Origin: an uncultured Eubacteriales bacterium
Lineage (GTDB): Bacteria; Bacillota; Clostridia; Christensenellales; UMGS416
NCBI GenBank assembly: GCA_900542005.1
Contig: UQLW01000026.1
Span: 1-42,952 of the forward strand
Direction of reading: 5' to 3'
Length of the DNA stretch: 42,952 nt
Both the position numbers and the translations under genes were made by a program. Under the pieces are notes generated by a model. It was not told where the DNA came from. It saw only the letters and a program-made list of their open reading frames with translations, and made no database searches. This document shows positions 16,851 through 25,205 of this stretch, in pieces. Each line of letters starts with the position of its first letter. The first letter of the stretch is position 1.

Positions 16851-17949
16851 TTGGTACAGCTGGACAGCGCATTAAGCAAGCTGGATAAGATCCGGAAGGT
16901 CATCAACGAGGCAGGTGATGCACTTTGACCTGGATGGCATGAACCGCCAGCTCAATGAGCTGCATGCGGAGATGGGTGCGCCGGGCTTTTGGGACGACGT
17001 TGCCCATGCATCCAAGGTCAACAAGCAGGTCAGCAATCTGGAAAGCAAAATTGCCCAGCATCAAGCCCTGGTGCGGCAGCATGACGATCTTTCGGTGATG
17101 GTGGAGCTCGCCAACGAGGAAGAAGACGAAAGCCTCATTGACGAGATCAACGCCGAGGTGGAGGAGCTGGAAGCCAAGGCGAAGGAGTTAGAGATCAATA
17201 CCCTGCTGAGCGGGGAATATGACGCCAATAACGCCATTTTGAGCCTTCATGCCGGGGCTGGCGGCACAGAGGCCCAGGATTGGACCCAGATGCTGTATCG
17301 CATGTATACCCGCTGGGCCGAGCGGCATCATTTCACCGTCAAGGTGATGGACTATCTGGACGGCGATGAGGCGGGGATCAAGTCGGTTACCTTTCAGGTA
17401 AACGGGCTGAATGCCTACGGCTATCTAAAATCGGAAAAGGGCGTGCACCGCCTGGTGCGCATATCGCCCTTCGACGCGTCTGCCAGGCGGCACACCTCCT
17501 TTGCCTCGCTGGAGGTGCTGCCGGAGCTGGACGAGGACATTGAGGTGGAAATCAATCCGGAGGATCTTCGGATTGATACATACCGCTCATCGGGCGCAGG
17601 CGGCCAGCATATCAACAAAACCGATTCCGCCGTGCGGATTACCCATATCCCCACCGGCTTTGTGACCTCCTGCCAGACGGAACGCTCCCAGGTGCAGAAC
17701 CGGGAGACCGCCATGCGGATGCTCAAGTCCAAACTCATTGAGCTCAAGGAGCGGGAGGCAATGGATAAGCTGGCCGATATCAAGGGCGAGCTGAAAAAAA
17801 TCGAATGGGGCAGCCAGATCCGCTCCTATGTATTCCAGCCCTATACCATGGTCAAGGATCATCGCACCCTGGCCGAAACGGGGAATGTCGGGGCGGTTAT
17901 GGATGGGGATCTCGATATGTTCATCTACGAGTATCTGAAAAAGATGTAA
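16851..17949 (+). CDS. prfB: Peptide chain release factor 2, made by programmed +1 frameshift
   Basis: RF2 releases finished chains at UGA and UAA. The gene is in two frames: 25 codons from TTG at 16851 (AAAAGGGG 7 bases upstream) to CTT-TGA, then a shift past T16926 into the frame read to 17949, giving 365 residues in total. The joined sequence ...GDAL|DLDGMNRQLNELH matches the normal RF2 N-terminus. Further motifs: SPFDASARRHTS (stop-codon-reading SPF) and SSGAGGQHINKTDSAVRI with catalytic GGQ. Low RF2 lets the ribosome shift at UGA, so the protein controls its own synthesis. Annotating only the second frame (from 16915) would lose the start. GTG at 16842 is an alternative start. It follows secA closely. 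Confidence 0.95.
16913..16929 (+). promoter_or_regulatory. prfB recoding site
   Basis: AGGTGA (internal Shine-Dalgarno-like element, 16913-16918), four bases, CTT slippery codon (16923-16925), then TGA-C. The element and the weak TGAC stop context match the RF2 frameshift signal; the internal element AGGTGA differs from the AGGGGG of E. coli. Confidence 0.9.
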
Positions 17950-17961
17950 AGAGGTGGAAAC

Positions 17962-19041
17962 ATGAAGAAAAGAGCGCGCGCTGCCGTCCTTGCGGCGTGT
18001 ATGATTCTGACACTGGCCGGATGCACGGCCAAGGCCCCCGGTACGACGCCGGCGGAAACGCCGCCTGCCACGGAGGCCACCACCACGACCCCAGCGGCCA
18101 CCACTACCACCACGGCGGCGGAGACAACCACGGTTGCAGATAAGCTCCGGCGTTCGCCGACCACAGGCATGCCCGTCGAGGCCGATACGGCTTACCGGCC
18201 GGTGGCCTGCGTGATCAGCAACGCCAAAGGCGCTGCGCCCCAATGGGAGCTCAAGCGCGCCGACGTGGTGTATGAATTCCTTCAGGAGGGACGCAGCGTC
18301 ACCCGATTCCTGGCCATCTTCAACGACGATGTCCCCGATGACGCGGGCCCTGTCCGTTCCTGCCGTTTCCCCTTCCTGGATATCCTGGCCATGTGGGAGG
18401 CGCCGCTTGCCTTCTGCGGCGGCAGCTCCGTAGCGCCCGTCGACGTGGATACCCGGATTGTTTCCGAGAATCTCCCGTACTATATCGACGACACAAAGGG
18501 CCGCTACAGCGAATATTTCCGGCGGGACAGCTCCCGGAAGGCTCCGCATAACCTGCGCGTCAACCTCCAGCAGCTACGGGAGGACACGCCTGAATGGGAT
18601 TATCCCGAGGACGCGCTGACCTTCTCAGAGGCTGCGCCGCAGGGAACGAGCGTATCCAAGATTCAGGTCAACTTCACCTCCAAATATGAGGTTGCCGGCT
18701 ATCAATACGACCCGCAGCAAAAGCTGTGGCTGCGCTACTGGCCTGATGGCGACCCCATGGAGGACGCCGACGGCACCCAGCTTGCCGTAACCAATCTGGT
18801 TGTCCTAAAAATGAACTATAAGACCCTGGATACCTCCGCCGGACACCTGGAGCTGGAGAGCACGGGCAGCGGCGAAGCGCTTTTCTTTATGAATGGTGTG
18901 GAGATTGAAGGCACCTGGGAGCGGGAAAAGATCGACGAGCCTTTGGTGCTGAAGAATAAGCAGGGCGAAGCCGTCAGCCTCATGCCCGGCAAGAGCTGGT
19001 TCTGCGTGGTTGACGACGAGGCGCCCATCGTAGTGGAGTAA
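17962..19041 (+). CDS. DUF3048 lipoprotein (YerB-like)
   Basis: 359 residues. The lipoprotein signal (MKKRARAAVLAACMILTLAGC) ends at a lipobox cysteine at residue 21, so the protein is anchored outside the membrane. A Thr/Ala/Pro-rich linker of about 35 residues spans the wall. Then comes the DUF3048 domain: PVACVISNAKGAAPQWELKRADVVYEFLQEG, AGPVRSCRFPFLDILAM, and a C-terminal part (VNFTSKYEVAGYQYDPQQKLWLRY). Function of the family is unknown; the extracellular location and neighbouring amidase gene hint at the cell envelope. AGAGGTGG precedes the ATG. The next gene starts inside the stop codon (TAATG). Confidence 0.85.
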   Translation: MKKRARAAVLAACMILTLAGCTAKAPGTTPAETPPATEATTTTPAATTTTTAAETTTVADKLRRSPTTGMPVEADTAYRPVACVISNAKGAAPQWELKRADVVYEFLQEGRSVTRFLAIFNDDVPDDAGPVRSCRFPFLDILAMWEAPLAFCGGSSVAPVDVDTRIVSENLPYYIDDTKGRYSEYFRRDSSRKAPHNLRVNLQQLREDTPEWDYPEDALTFSEAAPQGTSVSKIQVNFTSKYEVAGYQYDPQQKLWLRYWPDGDPMEDADGTQLAVTNLVVLKMNYKTLDTSAGHLELESTGSGEALFFMNGVEIEGTWEREKIDEPLVLKNKQGEAVSLMPGKSWFCVVDDEAPIVVE

Positions 19042-19691
19042 TGGCAAAGCGATTGATTGATATTTCCGTGCCCCTGCGGGAGGGGATGGCCCATTGGCCC
19101 GGCGACGTCCCCTTTACGCGGGTTCAGCGCACGCGCATTGGCGAGGACCATGCCGTCAGCAATGATTCGCTCCTGATGATGAGCGCGCATTGCGGTACCC
19201 ATGTGGACGCGCCGAGACATTTTCTCCCGGAAGGGACCACGGTTGAGGCCATGGAGCTTTCGCTGCTGATCGGGCCTGCCTATGTGCTGGACTGCACCGC
19301 CTGGCAGGGACATTTAACCGAGGAAGCCTTTGCAGGCGTCCCTGCCGGTGTTGAACGGCTCTTGGTCAAAACGGTCAACGCCCGGGCAACCCTGTCCGGC
19401 TCCTTTGACGAGCACTTTACCGGCCTGACCGAATCGGGCGCCCTGTGGCTCAAGCGCCGCGGGATCCGGCTGTTCGGCCTGGACTATTTTTCCATCGGCG
19501 CGCTGGATGACGGCAGCATCGCCCGGGCTCACCGGGCGTTTCTTTCGCAGGCCGGCGCGGTGGCCCTGGAGGGGCTGTGTCTCGAGGGGGTAGCCGGGGG
19601 CTGGTATGATCTGATCTGCCTGCCGCTGAAGCTGGCGGGCAGTGACGGCGCGCCCTGCCGGGCCGTGCTGGTGCGGGAGGATGCAGAATGA
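19041..19691 (+). CDS. Cyclase / kynurenine formamidase-like hydrolase
   Basis: 216 residues. IDISVPLREGMAHWPGD at the start and HCGTHVDAPRHF (metal-binding HxGTHxDxPxHF) at about residue 51 define the metal-dependent cyclase family, which includes bacterial kynurenine formamidases and isatin hydrolases. The second signature, around GLDYFSIGALDD and the GLCLEGVAGGWYDLICLPLKL C-terminus, is also present. The ATG shares its first base with the preceding stop, and the stop overlaps the next start by ATGA, so translation is coupled on both sides. No other tryptophan-catabolic gene is nearby, so the substrate is uncertain. Confidence 0.85.
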   Translation: MAKRLIDISVPLREGMAHWPGDVPFTRVQRTRIGEDHAVSNDSLLMMSAHCGTHVDAPRHFLPEGTTVEAMELSLLIGPAYVLDCTAWQGHLTEEAFAGVPAGVERLLVKTVNARATLSGSFDEHFTGLTESGALWLKRRGIRLFGLDYFSIGALDDGSIARAHRAFLSQAGAVALEGLCLEGVAGGWYDLICLPLKLAGSDGAPCRAVLVREDAE

Positions 19692-20392
19692 ATAAGTGGA
19701 TGGTTCGGGTCATCGCGGTGGTCACCGGCATCGCCTGCCTGCTGGCCTTGGCCCTTACAGCCGTTCAGCTGGTCGCCTTTGACCGGGGGCGTTATTCGGC
19801 CGCCTATCAGCAATATGGCCGGGCGGAGGCTATCGGGATCAGCGAGGACGACCTTATGGCGGTTACAGACCGCTTGCTGGATTATCTCAAGGGGCAATCG
19901 GATACCCTGGAGATGGAAGCGTCTATCCAGGGTGTGATCCAGCCTGTCTTCGGAGAGCGTGAGCTGCTGCATATGGCCGATGTCCAGCGCCTGTTTATGG
20001 CTGGTTTTGCGATACGCCGCTGGTCGGTCATCATCGCTGCCTGCGGCATTGTGCTGCTGCTGGCTACCCAGAAGAAGCGCGCGTTCTATATGCTGGCCTG
20101 GGGCTACCTTGCGGCGTTGGGGTGCTTCCTCCTCTTTGCGGTGGTGGTCGGCATCGCCATGGCGGTCAACTTCAATCAGGCCTTCACCCTCTTCCATCAG
20201 CTGCTGTTTACCAATGATCTATGGTTGCTGGATCCGCGGACCGACGTGTTGATCCAGATGTTCCCTGAAGCCTTCTTTGAGCAGATGGCAACGGGGATCC
20301 TGGGGTGGATGTCGGCGACGGTGCTGCTGCCCGCTGTCCCAGCCGCTATCTATGGTATTTATCGCAGAAGAAAGACGAGGGAACGGATATGA
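19688..20392 (+). CDS. DUF1461 / TIGR01906-family membrane protein
   Basis: 234 residues with four to five hydrophobic segments (about 8-30, 115-130, 135-165, 205-225) and a large extracytoplasmic loop between the first two (residues 31-105). The conserved family stretch FHQLLFTNDLWLLDPRTDVLIQMFPEAFF is clear. The family is common in Clostridia and lactobacilli and has no established function. The gene overlaps both neighbours by ATGA (start with the cyclase, stop with tsaD), so it belongs to the same translationally coupled unit. Confidence 0.85.
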   Translation: MNKWMVRVIAVVTGIACLLALALTAVQLVAFDRGRYSAAYQQYGRAEAIGISEDDLMAVTDRLLDYLKGQSDTLEMEASIQGVIQPVFGERELLHMADVQRLFMAGFAIRRWSVIIAACGIVLLLATQKKRAFYMLAWGYLAALGCFLLFAVVVGIAMAVNFNQAFTLFHQLLFTNDLWLLDPRTDVLIQMFPEAFFEQMATGILGWMSATVLLPAVPAAIYGIYRRRKTRERI

Positions 20393-21462
20393 GCTATGAA
20401 AGCCTGTGCCGCGACAAGGTTCAGCGGTTGATGGATCAAAAAGAGGCGCTCATCCTGGCCTTCGAGTCCTCCTGTGATGAAACCTCGGTAGCGGTCATCG
20501 AATCCGGCCGCAGGGTGCGTTCCCTGCGGATTGCCTCTCAAATCGATACCCATGTGGCGTATGGCGGCGTTGTCCCGGAGATTGCCTCCCGTATGCATGT
20601 GGAAGCGATCGGCTCGCTGACGGATCTTGCCCTGAAGGATGCGGGGATTGGCCTAGATCAGGTGGACGCCTTGGCGGTTACCGCCGGCCCGGGCTTGGTC
20701 GGCGCGCTGCTTGTCGGCGTATCCTTTGCCAAATCCATGGCTTATGTTCTAAAGAAGCCGTTGATTGGCGTACATCATATTGAAGGACACATCAGTGCAA
20801 ACTACCTGGATCATCCGGATCTGTCGCCGCCGTTCCTCTGCCTGGTCATTTCCGGAGGCCATACCCAGCTGGTAGAGGTGCTGGGCTACGGCATGTACCG
20901 CCCCTTGGGCGCTACCCGCGACGATGCGGCCGGCGAGGCCTTTGATAAAGGCGCGCGGGTGCTGGGCTTGCCCTATCCCGGGGGAAAGCATATGGATCAG
21001 CTGGCCCGGCAGGGAAGGTCGGACGCATTCTCCTTCCCGCAGGCCCATGTAAAGGACGCGCCCTTGGACTTTAGCTTCTCTGGCCTGAAGACTTCGCTGA
21101 TTCAGCTTGTGCATCAGCAGACGCAGAAGGACCCGGGCTGGCTTGAGCTCCACCGTGCCGACCTGGCGGCCAGCTACCAGCAGGCCATTGTTAAAGCGCT
21201 GCGTGAGCATGCCCAGCTGGCCATGGATCAGCTGGGCTATCAGACGCTGGCCCTGGCCGGCGGCGTAGCGGCAAACAGCTGCCTGCGCCAGGAGATGGGG
21301 GAGGCTATGGCGGCCATGAACCGCAGGCTCGTCTATCCCAGCCTCATTCACTGCACGGATAATGCGGCGATGATTGGGGCGGCGGCCTATTACCGGCTGA
21401 TGAAGGGCGCCTTTGCACCGCTGTCTTTGAACGCTACGCCGTCGCTGCCCTTGGCGCCATAG
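20389..21462 (+). CDS. tsaD: tRNA N6-adenosine threonylcarbamoyltransferase TsaD
   Basis: 357 residues. TsaD transfers the threonylcarbamoyl group to A37 of ANN-decoding tRNAs, working with TsaB and TsaE (not in this window). Visible: LAFESSCDETSVAVI (phosphate loop of the ASKHA fold), VHHIEGHISANYL (metal-binding H-x-x-x-H), LVISGGHTQLVE, GEAFDKGARVLGLPYPGG, and GGVAANSCLR with CTDNAAMIGAAAY near the end. About 17 extra residues precede the usual start. ATG at 20389 overlaps the preceding stop (ATGA) and follows GACGAGGG. Confidence 0.95.
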   Translation: MSYESLCRDKVQRLMDQKEALILAFESSCDETSVAVIESGRRVRSLRIASQIDTHVAYGGVVPEIASRMHVEAIGSLTDLALKDAGIGLDQVDALAVTAGPGLVGALLVGVSFAKSMAYVLKKPLIGVHHIEGHISANYLDHPDLSPPFLCLVISGGHTQLVEVLGYGMYRPLGATRDDAAGEAFDKGARVLGLPYPGGKHMDQLARQGRSDAFSFPQAHVKDAPLDFSFSGLKTSLIQLVHQQTQKDPGWLELHRADLAASYQQAIVKALREHAQLAMDQLGYQTLALAGGVAANSCLRQEMGEAMAAMNRRLVYPSLIHCTDNAAMIGAAAYYRLMKGAFAPLSLNATPSLPLAP

Positions 21463-21498
21463 CCGCGCCCGGCAGCCCGGGAAAGGATGCTGCCGGAT

Positions 21499-22233
21499 AT
21501 GAAAAAGATGAACTCATCGCTCAAATTCCTGCCTCTCGTGCTCTGTGTGACGCTGATGCTGGCCGCAGGCTGCGCACAGGGAGGGACGCCCGCGCCTACG
21601 GCAAGCCCCCAGGCCAGCGCCGGGCCCACCGGCCCTCTGGAAGGGATCACAATCGCCCTGGACCCAGGGCATGGCGGGGATGACGGCGGCTGCGTTGGCG
21701 CCAGCGGTGCAACGGAGGCGGAACTTAATCTGCAGGTTGCCTTCGCGCTGCGGGATGCCCTGCAGCAGCAGGGCGCGCAGGTGGTGCTGACCCGCAATGA
21801 TGAAACGGTGGTCTATCAGACGGACTCCGGCAAGACCCGCAAGCAACAGGATATGGCCGGACGGATGGATGTCATTGAGCAGGCGCGGGCGCAGCTTGTC
21901 GTAAGTATCCATATGAACCGCTATAGCGATGCCGGCGTTCGCGGCGCCCAGGTTTTCTATTTTGAGGAGGGGTCCGCCGGGCAACGGCTGGCCCAGCAGC
22001 TGCAGCAGAGCCTCAACAGCCTGGAGGAGCAGGTGAAGAAGCGCAATGCCGCTTCCGGCAACTATTTTATTCTGAAAACGCCCCAATGCCCCAGCGCCCT
22101 GGTGGAGTGCGGCTTTTTGTCCAATCCGCAGGAGGAGGCGCTGCTGCAGGACGCCGCCTATCAGGGGCGCTTGGCCCAGGCGCTTTGCGAGGGTATTATA
22201 ACCTATTATCAACAGCCGCAGGCAGAGGATTAG
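21499..22233 (+). CDS. N-acetylmuramoyl-L-alanine amidase (Amidase_3), lipoprotein
   Basis: About 244 residues. Signal MKKMNSSLKFLPLVLCVTLM followed by a LAAGC lipobox, then a Pro/Ala/Ser-rich linker. The Amidase_3 domain has ALDPGHGGDDGG (first zinc histidine), ATEAELNLQVAFALRD (zinc glutamate), VVSIHMNRYSD (second zinc histidine) and ALVECGFLSNPQEE (catalytic glutamate). It cleaves the bond between muramic acid and the stem peptide outside the membrane. ATG 21499 is preferred, with GAAAGGA 11 bases upstream; ATG 21487 lies too close to that site. CwlD-like in domain content, but a sporulation role is not shown. Confidence 0.9.
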   Translation: MKKMNSSLKFLPLVLCVTLMLAAGCAQGGTPAPTASPQASAGPTGPLEGITIALDPGHGGDDGGCVGASGATEAELNLQVAFALRDALQQQGAQVVLTRNDETVVYQTDSGKTRKQQDMAGRMDVIEQARAQLVVSIHMNRYSDAGVRGAQVFYFEEGSAGQRLAQQLQQSLNSLEEQVKKRNAASGNYFILKTPQCPSALVECGFLSNPQEEALLQDAAYQGRLAQALCEGIITYYQQPQAED

Positions 22234-22264
22234 CTGCGGCAAGATCAAATTGGCGGGAGGCCTT

Positions 22265-22714
22265 ATGCAACAAACACTTCCCCTTTTCCCGGAACCGCTG
22301 CAGGACGGCGAGGATCCGGCCCTTTTGAATCCCCTGGTGCTGGCCTATCTTGGCGATACCTTGTATGATCTATATGTCAGAACCCGCCTGGTGCAGACGA
22401 CGCACGCCCAGGCGGGGCGTCTGCATAAGCAGGCAATTCATTATGTGTGCGCGGCGGGGCAGGCGCGGGCGCTGCATGCGCTGATGGATATGCTTACGGA
22501 AAAGGAGGCCGCCGTCATGCGGCGGGGGCGAAACGCCAAATCGCCCACCATGCCCAAGCACGCATCGATTGCCGACTACCGCCACGCCACCGCCTTTGAG
22601 GCCCTGCTGGGCTACCTTTACCTGGCTGGCGAAGTCCAAAGGGCCGAGGCGCTGATGAAGAAGGCCTTTGAATATACCGATAAGGAGGAACACAATGCCA
22701 CAGGTCAAGCCTAA
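22265..22714 (+). CDS. mrnC: Mini-ribonuclease III MrnC
   Basis: 149 residues, the RNase III catalytic domain without a dsRNA-binding domain. LAYLGDTLYDLYVR carries the acidic metal-binding residues and FEALLGYLYL is the second RNase III helix; VMRRGRNAKSPTMPKHASIADYRHAT is the family-specific middle part. In B. subtilis it trims 23S rRNA ends. GGGAGG precedes the ATG at 22265 by four bases; the longer frame from TTG 22250 would begin before this site. The 3' end overlaps thyX by 20 bases. mrnC-rlmB-rae1 order matches B. subtilis, with thyX inserted here. Confidence 0.9.
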   Translation: MQQTLPLFPEPLQDGEDPALLNPLVLAYLGDTLYDLYVRTRLVQTTHAQAGRLHKQAIHYVCAAGQARALHALMDMLTEKEAAVMRRGRNAKSPTMPKHASIADYRHATAFEALLGYLYLAGEVQRAEALMKKAFEYTDKEEHNATGQA

Positions 22715-23456
22715 AGTCAAGCTGCTCTGCCATACCGCCAATCCTGACGAGGTTGTGGCCATGGCAGCCCGGCTATGTTATTCTGACGCAGATATTGAGA
22801 CGCTGGAGCAGGGCGTTCAGGCCCGCGACCAAGGGAAATATATCCAACGGCTCATGTCGATGGGCCATCTTTCCCCCATTGAGCACGCCAGCTTTACCTT
22901 TGGGATTGAAGGCGTCTCCCGTTCGCTGTTAGCGCAGATCACCCGTCACCGCATAGCCAGCTTCTCCGTGAAATCCCAGCGCTATGTGGGGTTGGCGGGG
23001 AAGGGAGAGGACGGCTTTAACTATATCGTCCCGCCGGCCATCGAGGCGCTGGGCCCGGAAGCGGTCGAGTCCTTCAGCCAGCAGATGCATACCATTCAGC
23101 GCTGGTATGACGAATGGGTGGACAAGCTGGGCAACCAGGGGGAAAAAACCTTTGAGGACGCCCGGTTCGTGCTGCCCAATGCCGCTGAGACCAAATTCAT
23201 CATGACCATGAACGCTCGGGAGCTGATTCATTTCTTCAGCCTGCGCTGCTGCAACCGCGCCCAGTGGGAAATCCGGGCCGTGGCCTGGCAGATGCTGGAG
23301 CTGGCGGCCGGGGCCGCGCCCTATCTATTTGCCCAGGCAGGGCCCGGCTGCATCTGCGGCCCATGCCCGGAGGGGAAAAAGACCTGCGGGCAATGCAGCG
23401 AGGTGCGGGCATACCAAAGGACCCTTATGGAAAAAATCCAAGAGAAAAGGAATTGA
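22695..23456 (+). CDS. thyX: Flavin-dependent thymidylate synthase ThyX
   Basis: 253 residues. ThyX makes dTMP from dUMP with FAD, NADPH and methylenetetrahydrofolate. The signature RHR-x7-S is RHRIASFSVKS at about 84-94, followed by QRYVGL; MSMGHLSPIEHASFTF precedes it. The C-terminus has an unusually Cys-rich stretch (C-I-C-G-P-C then C-G-Q-C) at about 227-243, suggestive of zinc binding. AAGGAGG lies 6 bases before ATG 22695, inside the mrnC 3' end. Its position between mrnC and rlmB makes dTMP supply part of the same transcript as RNA maturation genes. Confidence 0.95.
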   Translation: MPQVKPKVKLLCHTANPDEVVAMAARLCYSDADIETLEQGVQARDQGKYIQRLMSMGHLSPIEHASFTFGIEGVSRSLLAQITRHRIASFSVKSQRYVGLAGKGEDGFNYIVPPAIEALGPEAVESFSQQMHTIQRWYDEWVDKLGNQGEKTFEDARFVLPNAAETKFIMTMNARELIHFFSLRCCNRAQWEIRAVAWQMLELAAGAAPYLFAQAGPGCICGPCPEGKKTCGQCSEVRAYQRTLMEKIQEKRN

Positions 23457-23462
23457 GAATAG

Positions 23463-24680
23463 ATGAGCTATAAAAAAGACAGCAACCGCGCAGGCAAGCG
23501 CGGCGATACCTCCGGCCAGGGCGGCTACAGCGCCGCAAAGGGCGGCCGGAAAAACCAGGGACAGGGCCGGGCGGACAGCCGTGGATATGGTCAGGGCCGG
23601 GCCGGCAATTATACCCAGGGAAGGCCGGGTACCCGCAGCGAACGCGCCAACGGGGAGGGGCGCGCCGCCAGCGGCTATGGGGAGAGCCGCAGCTTCCGTG
23701 GGAACGCCTATGGCGCGCCTCAGGGGTGCGCTTACCGCGGGGAGAAGCCCTATGCCCCCGCTGCCGGGCAGGCGCGCCGCGGCGGGGAAAAGCCCTATCC
23801 TCCCAAGGGCCGCGATGCCTATGATCCCTATGTTCAGCGCGGGGCGCCGCCCCTTCCCCGCGAGAAAAAGCTCCGGTCCCAGCCGAAGCCGGTGAAGCCC
23901 TATGAAAAGCCCGCCGGTGTGGAAGCGCCCCGGGAAGAGGATGCGACCCTATTGGTTGGGCGCAACGCTGTATGGGAGGCGCTGAAGGCCGGCCGGGCCA
24001 TGGAGCGGCTCTATGTGGCCCAGGGAGTGGACGAAACGGCCCTGCAGGGCATTCTCGGCGTCGCCTATCGGGAAAAGGTAAAGGTCGAACGGGTACCGCG
24101 TACCCGGGTGACAGAGCTGGCGGGCACCGATAAGCATCAGGGGGTTGTCGCCCATCTTTCGGCCATGGAGTATACCCCGCTGGACAAGCTGGTCGAGGAC
24201 GCCTTTGCGGCTACGGACTCGCCTGTATTCGTCCTGCTGGATGAGGTGCAGGATCCCCATAATCTGGGCGCTATTATCCGCACCGCCGATTGCGCCGGCG
24301 CTAACGGCATCATCATCCTGGAGCACCGGGCTGTGGGCCTGACGGCCACCGTATCCAAGGTATCCGCCGGCGCCCTGGCCCACATGCCGGTGGCCAAGGC
24401 CACCAACCTGGTCCGCGTCATGGAAACGCTGCAGCAGCGCGGCGTGGAGATGGTCGGAGCCGATATGGGAGGCGTCTGCTGCTATGACTGCGACTTTGCC
24501 GCGGGCCCCCTGGGCCTTGTGATCGGCAACGAGGGCGTCGGCCTGCGCCGGCTGGTGCGGGAGCAGTGCGATGTGTTGGCTGGGATCCCCATCCATGGCC
24601 ATGTGGATTCGCTGAACGCTTCGGTGGCTGCTGCCGTGTTGATGTTCGAGGCTGTCCGCCAGCGCAAATTCGCCAAGTAA
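23463..24680 (+). CDS. rlmB: 23S rRNA 2'-O-methyltransferase RlmB with long Gly/Arg-rich tail at the N-terminus
   Basis: 405 residues. Residues 160-405 form a standard SpoU-type TrmH/RlmB enzyme: substrate-binding L30e-like part from LLVGRNAVWEAL, then NLGAIIRTADCAGANGIII (motif 1), LVIGNEGVGLRRLV (motif 2) and HVDSLNASVAAAVLMFE (motif 3, trefoil knot). It methylates G2251 (E. coli numbering) in the peptidyl-transferase P loop. Residues 1-160 are low complexity, rich in Gly, Arg, Gln and Tyr with many RG and GYG pieces, turning to Lys/Pro at 130-150. About 250 residues is the usual family length. The ATG follows thyX by 6 bases. Confidence 0.92.
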   Translation: MSYKKDSNRAGKRGDTSGQGGYSAAKGGRKNQGQGRADSRGYGQGRAGNYTQGRPGTRSERANGEGRAASGYGESRSFRGNAYGAPQGCAYRGEKPYAPAAGQARRGGEKPYPPKGRDAYDPYVQRGAPPLPREKKLRSQPKPVKPYEKPAGVEAPREEDATLLVGRNAVWEALKAGRAMERLYVAQGVDETALQGILGVAYREKVKVERVPRTRVTELAGTDKHQGVVAHLSAMEYTPLDKLVEDAFAATDSPVFVLLDEVQDPHNLGAIIRTADCAGANGIIILEHRAVGLTATVSKVSAGALAHMPVAKATNLVRVMETLQQRGVEMVGADMGGVCCYDCDFAAGPLGLVIGNEGVGLRRLVREQCDVLAGIPIHGHVDSLNASVAAAVLMFEAVRQRKFAK

Positions 24681-24681
24681 A

Positions 24682-25203
24682 ATGGCTGGCATACTCATCG
24701 TAGACGGATATAATATTCTCCATAGCTGGGGCCATCTGAACCAAGCGATTGCCAAGATCGGCCTGGATGGGGCCCGGGACCGCCTTATTGCAGAGTTGGA
24801 GGATTACGCCGGCACCACCCATACCCAGGTCATTGTGGTATTTGACGCCTACCATACCCAGCGCATGCTGCTGACCCAGCAGCAGCGCAATGGGGTGGAG
24901 GTGGTCTTTACCCGGCATAAGGAAACGGCGGATCACTATATCGAGCGCCTGGTTTCCACCCTGGATACGCGTCAATACGATGTACGCGTCGCCACCAGCG
25001 ACGGGGTGGAGCAGGTAGTGGTGATGGGTCGTGGTGCCAGCCGCATTTCGGCCCGGGAGCTGGAAATCGACGTAAAGAACGCACGCCGGGAGCGCAATAC
25101 CCGCATGGAGCGCCAGCACCACGCTAAAAGGCATACGCTGGAGACGCTGATCGACCCGGAAACGCTTCGGCGGCTGCGCGATTCGCTGCCAAAGGAGGAT
25201 TAG
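24682..25203 (+). CDS. rae1: Ribosome-associated endonuclease Rae1 / YacP (NYN domain)
   Basis: 173 residues. The NYN (PIN-like) fold starts with ILIVDGYNILHSW, with the first acidic metal ligand, followed by TQVIVVFDAYHT, HKETADHYIERLV and VRVATSDGVEQ. In B. subtilis Rae1 enters the ribosomal A site and cuts mRNA during translation. Start ATG is one base after the rlmB stop. The mrnC-rlmB-rae1 cluster is preserved from Bacilli to this organism. The C-terminal helix is basic and fits RNA contact. Confidence 0.88.
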   Translation: MAGILIVDGYNILHSWGHLNQAIAKIGLDGARDRLIAELEDYAGTTHTQVIVVFDAYHTQRMLLTQQQRNGVEVVFTRHKETADHYIERLVSTLDTRQYDVRVATSDGVEQVVVMGRGASRISARELEIDVKNARRERNTRMERQHHAKRHTLETLIDPETLRRLRDSLPKED

Positions 25204-25205
25204 CC

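Noticed and set aside
18050..18140. ACC-rich repeat considered as a tandem repeat or mobile remnant
   Set aside because: It encodes the Thr/Ala/Pro linker of the DUF3048 lipoprotein in frame.
17587..18549. Open minus frame across prfB and the DUF3048 gene
   Set aside because: It spans two real genes and their junction, and its Gly/Arg-rich stretch is the mirror of the Thr/Ala linker codons.
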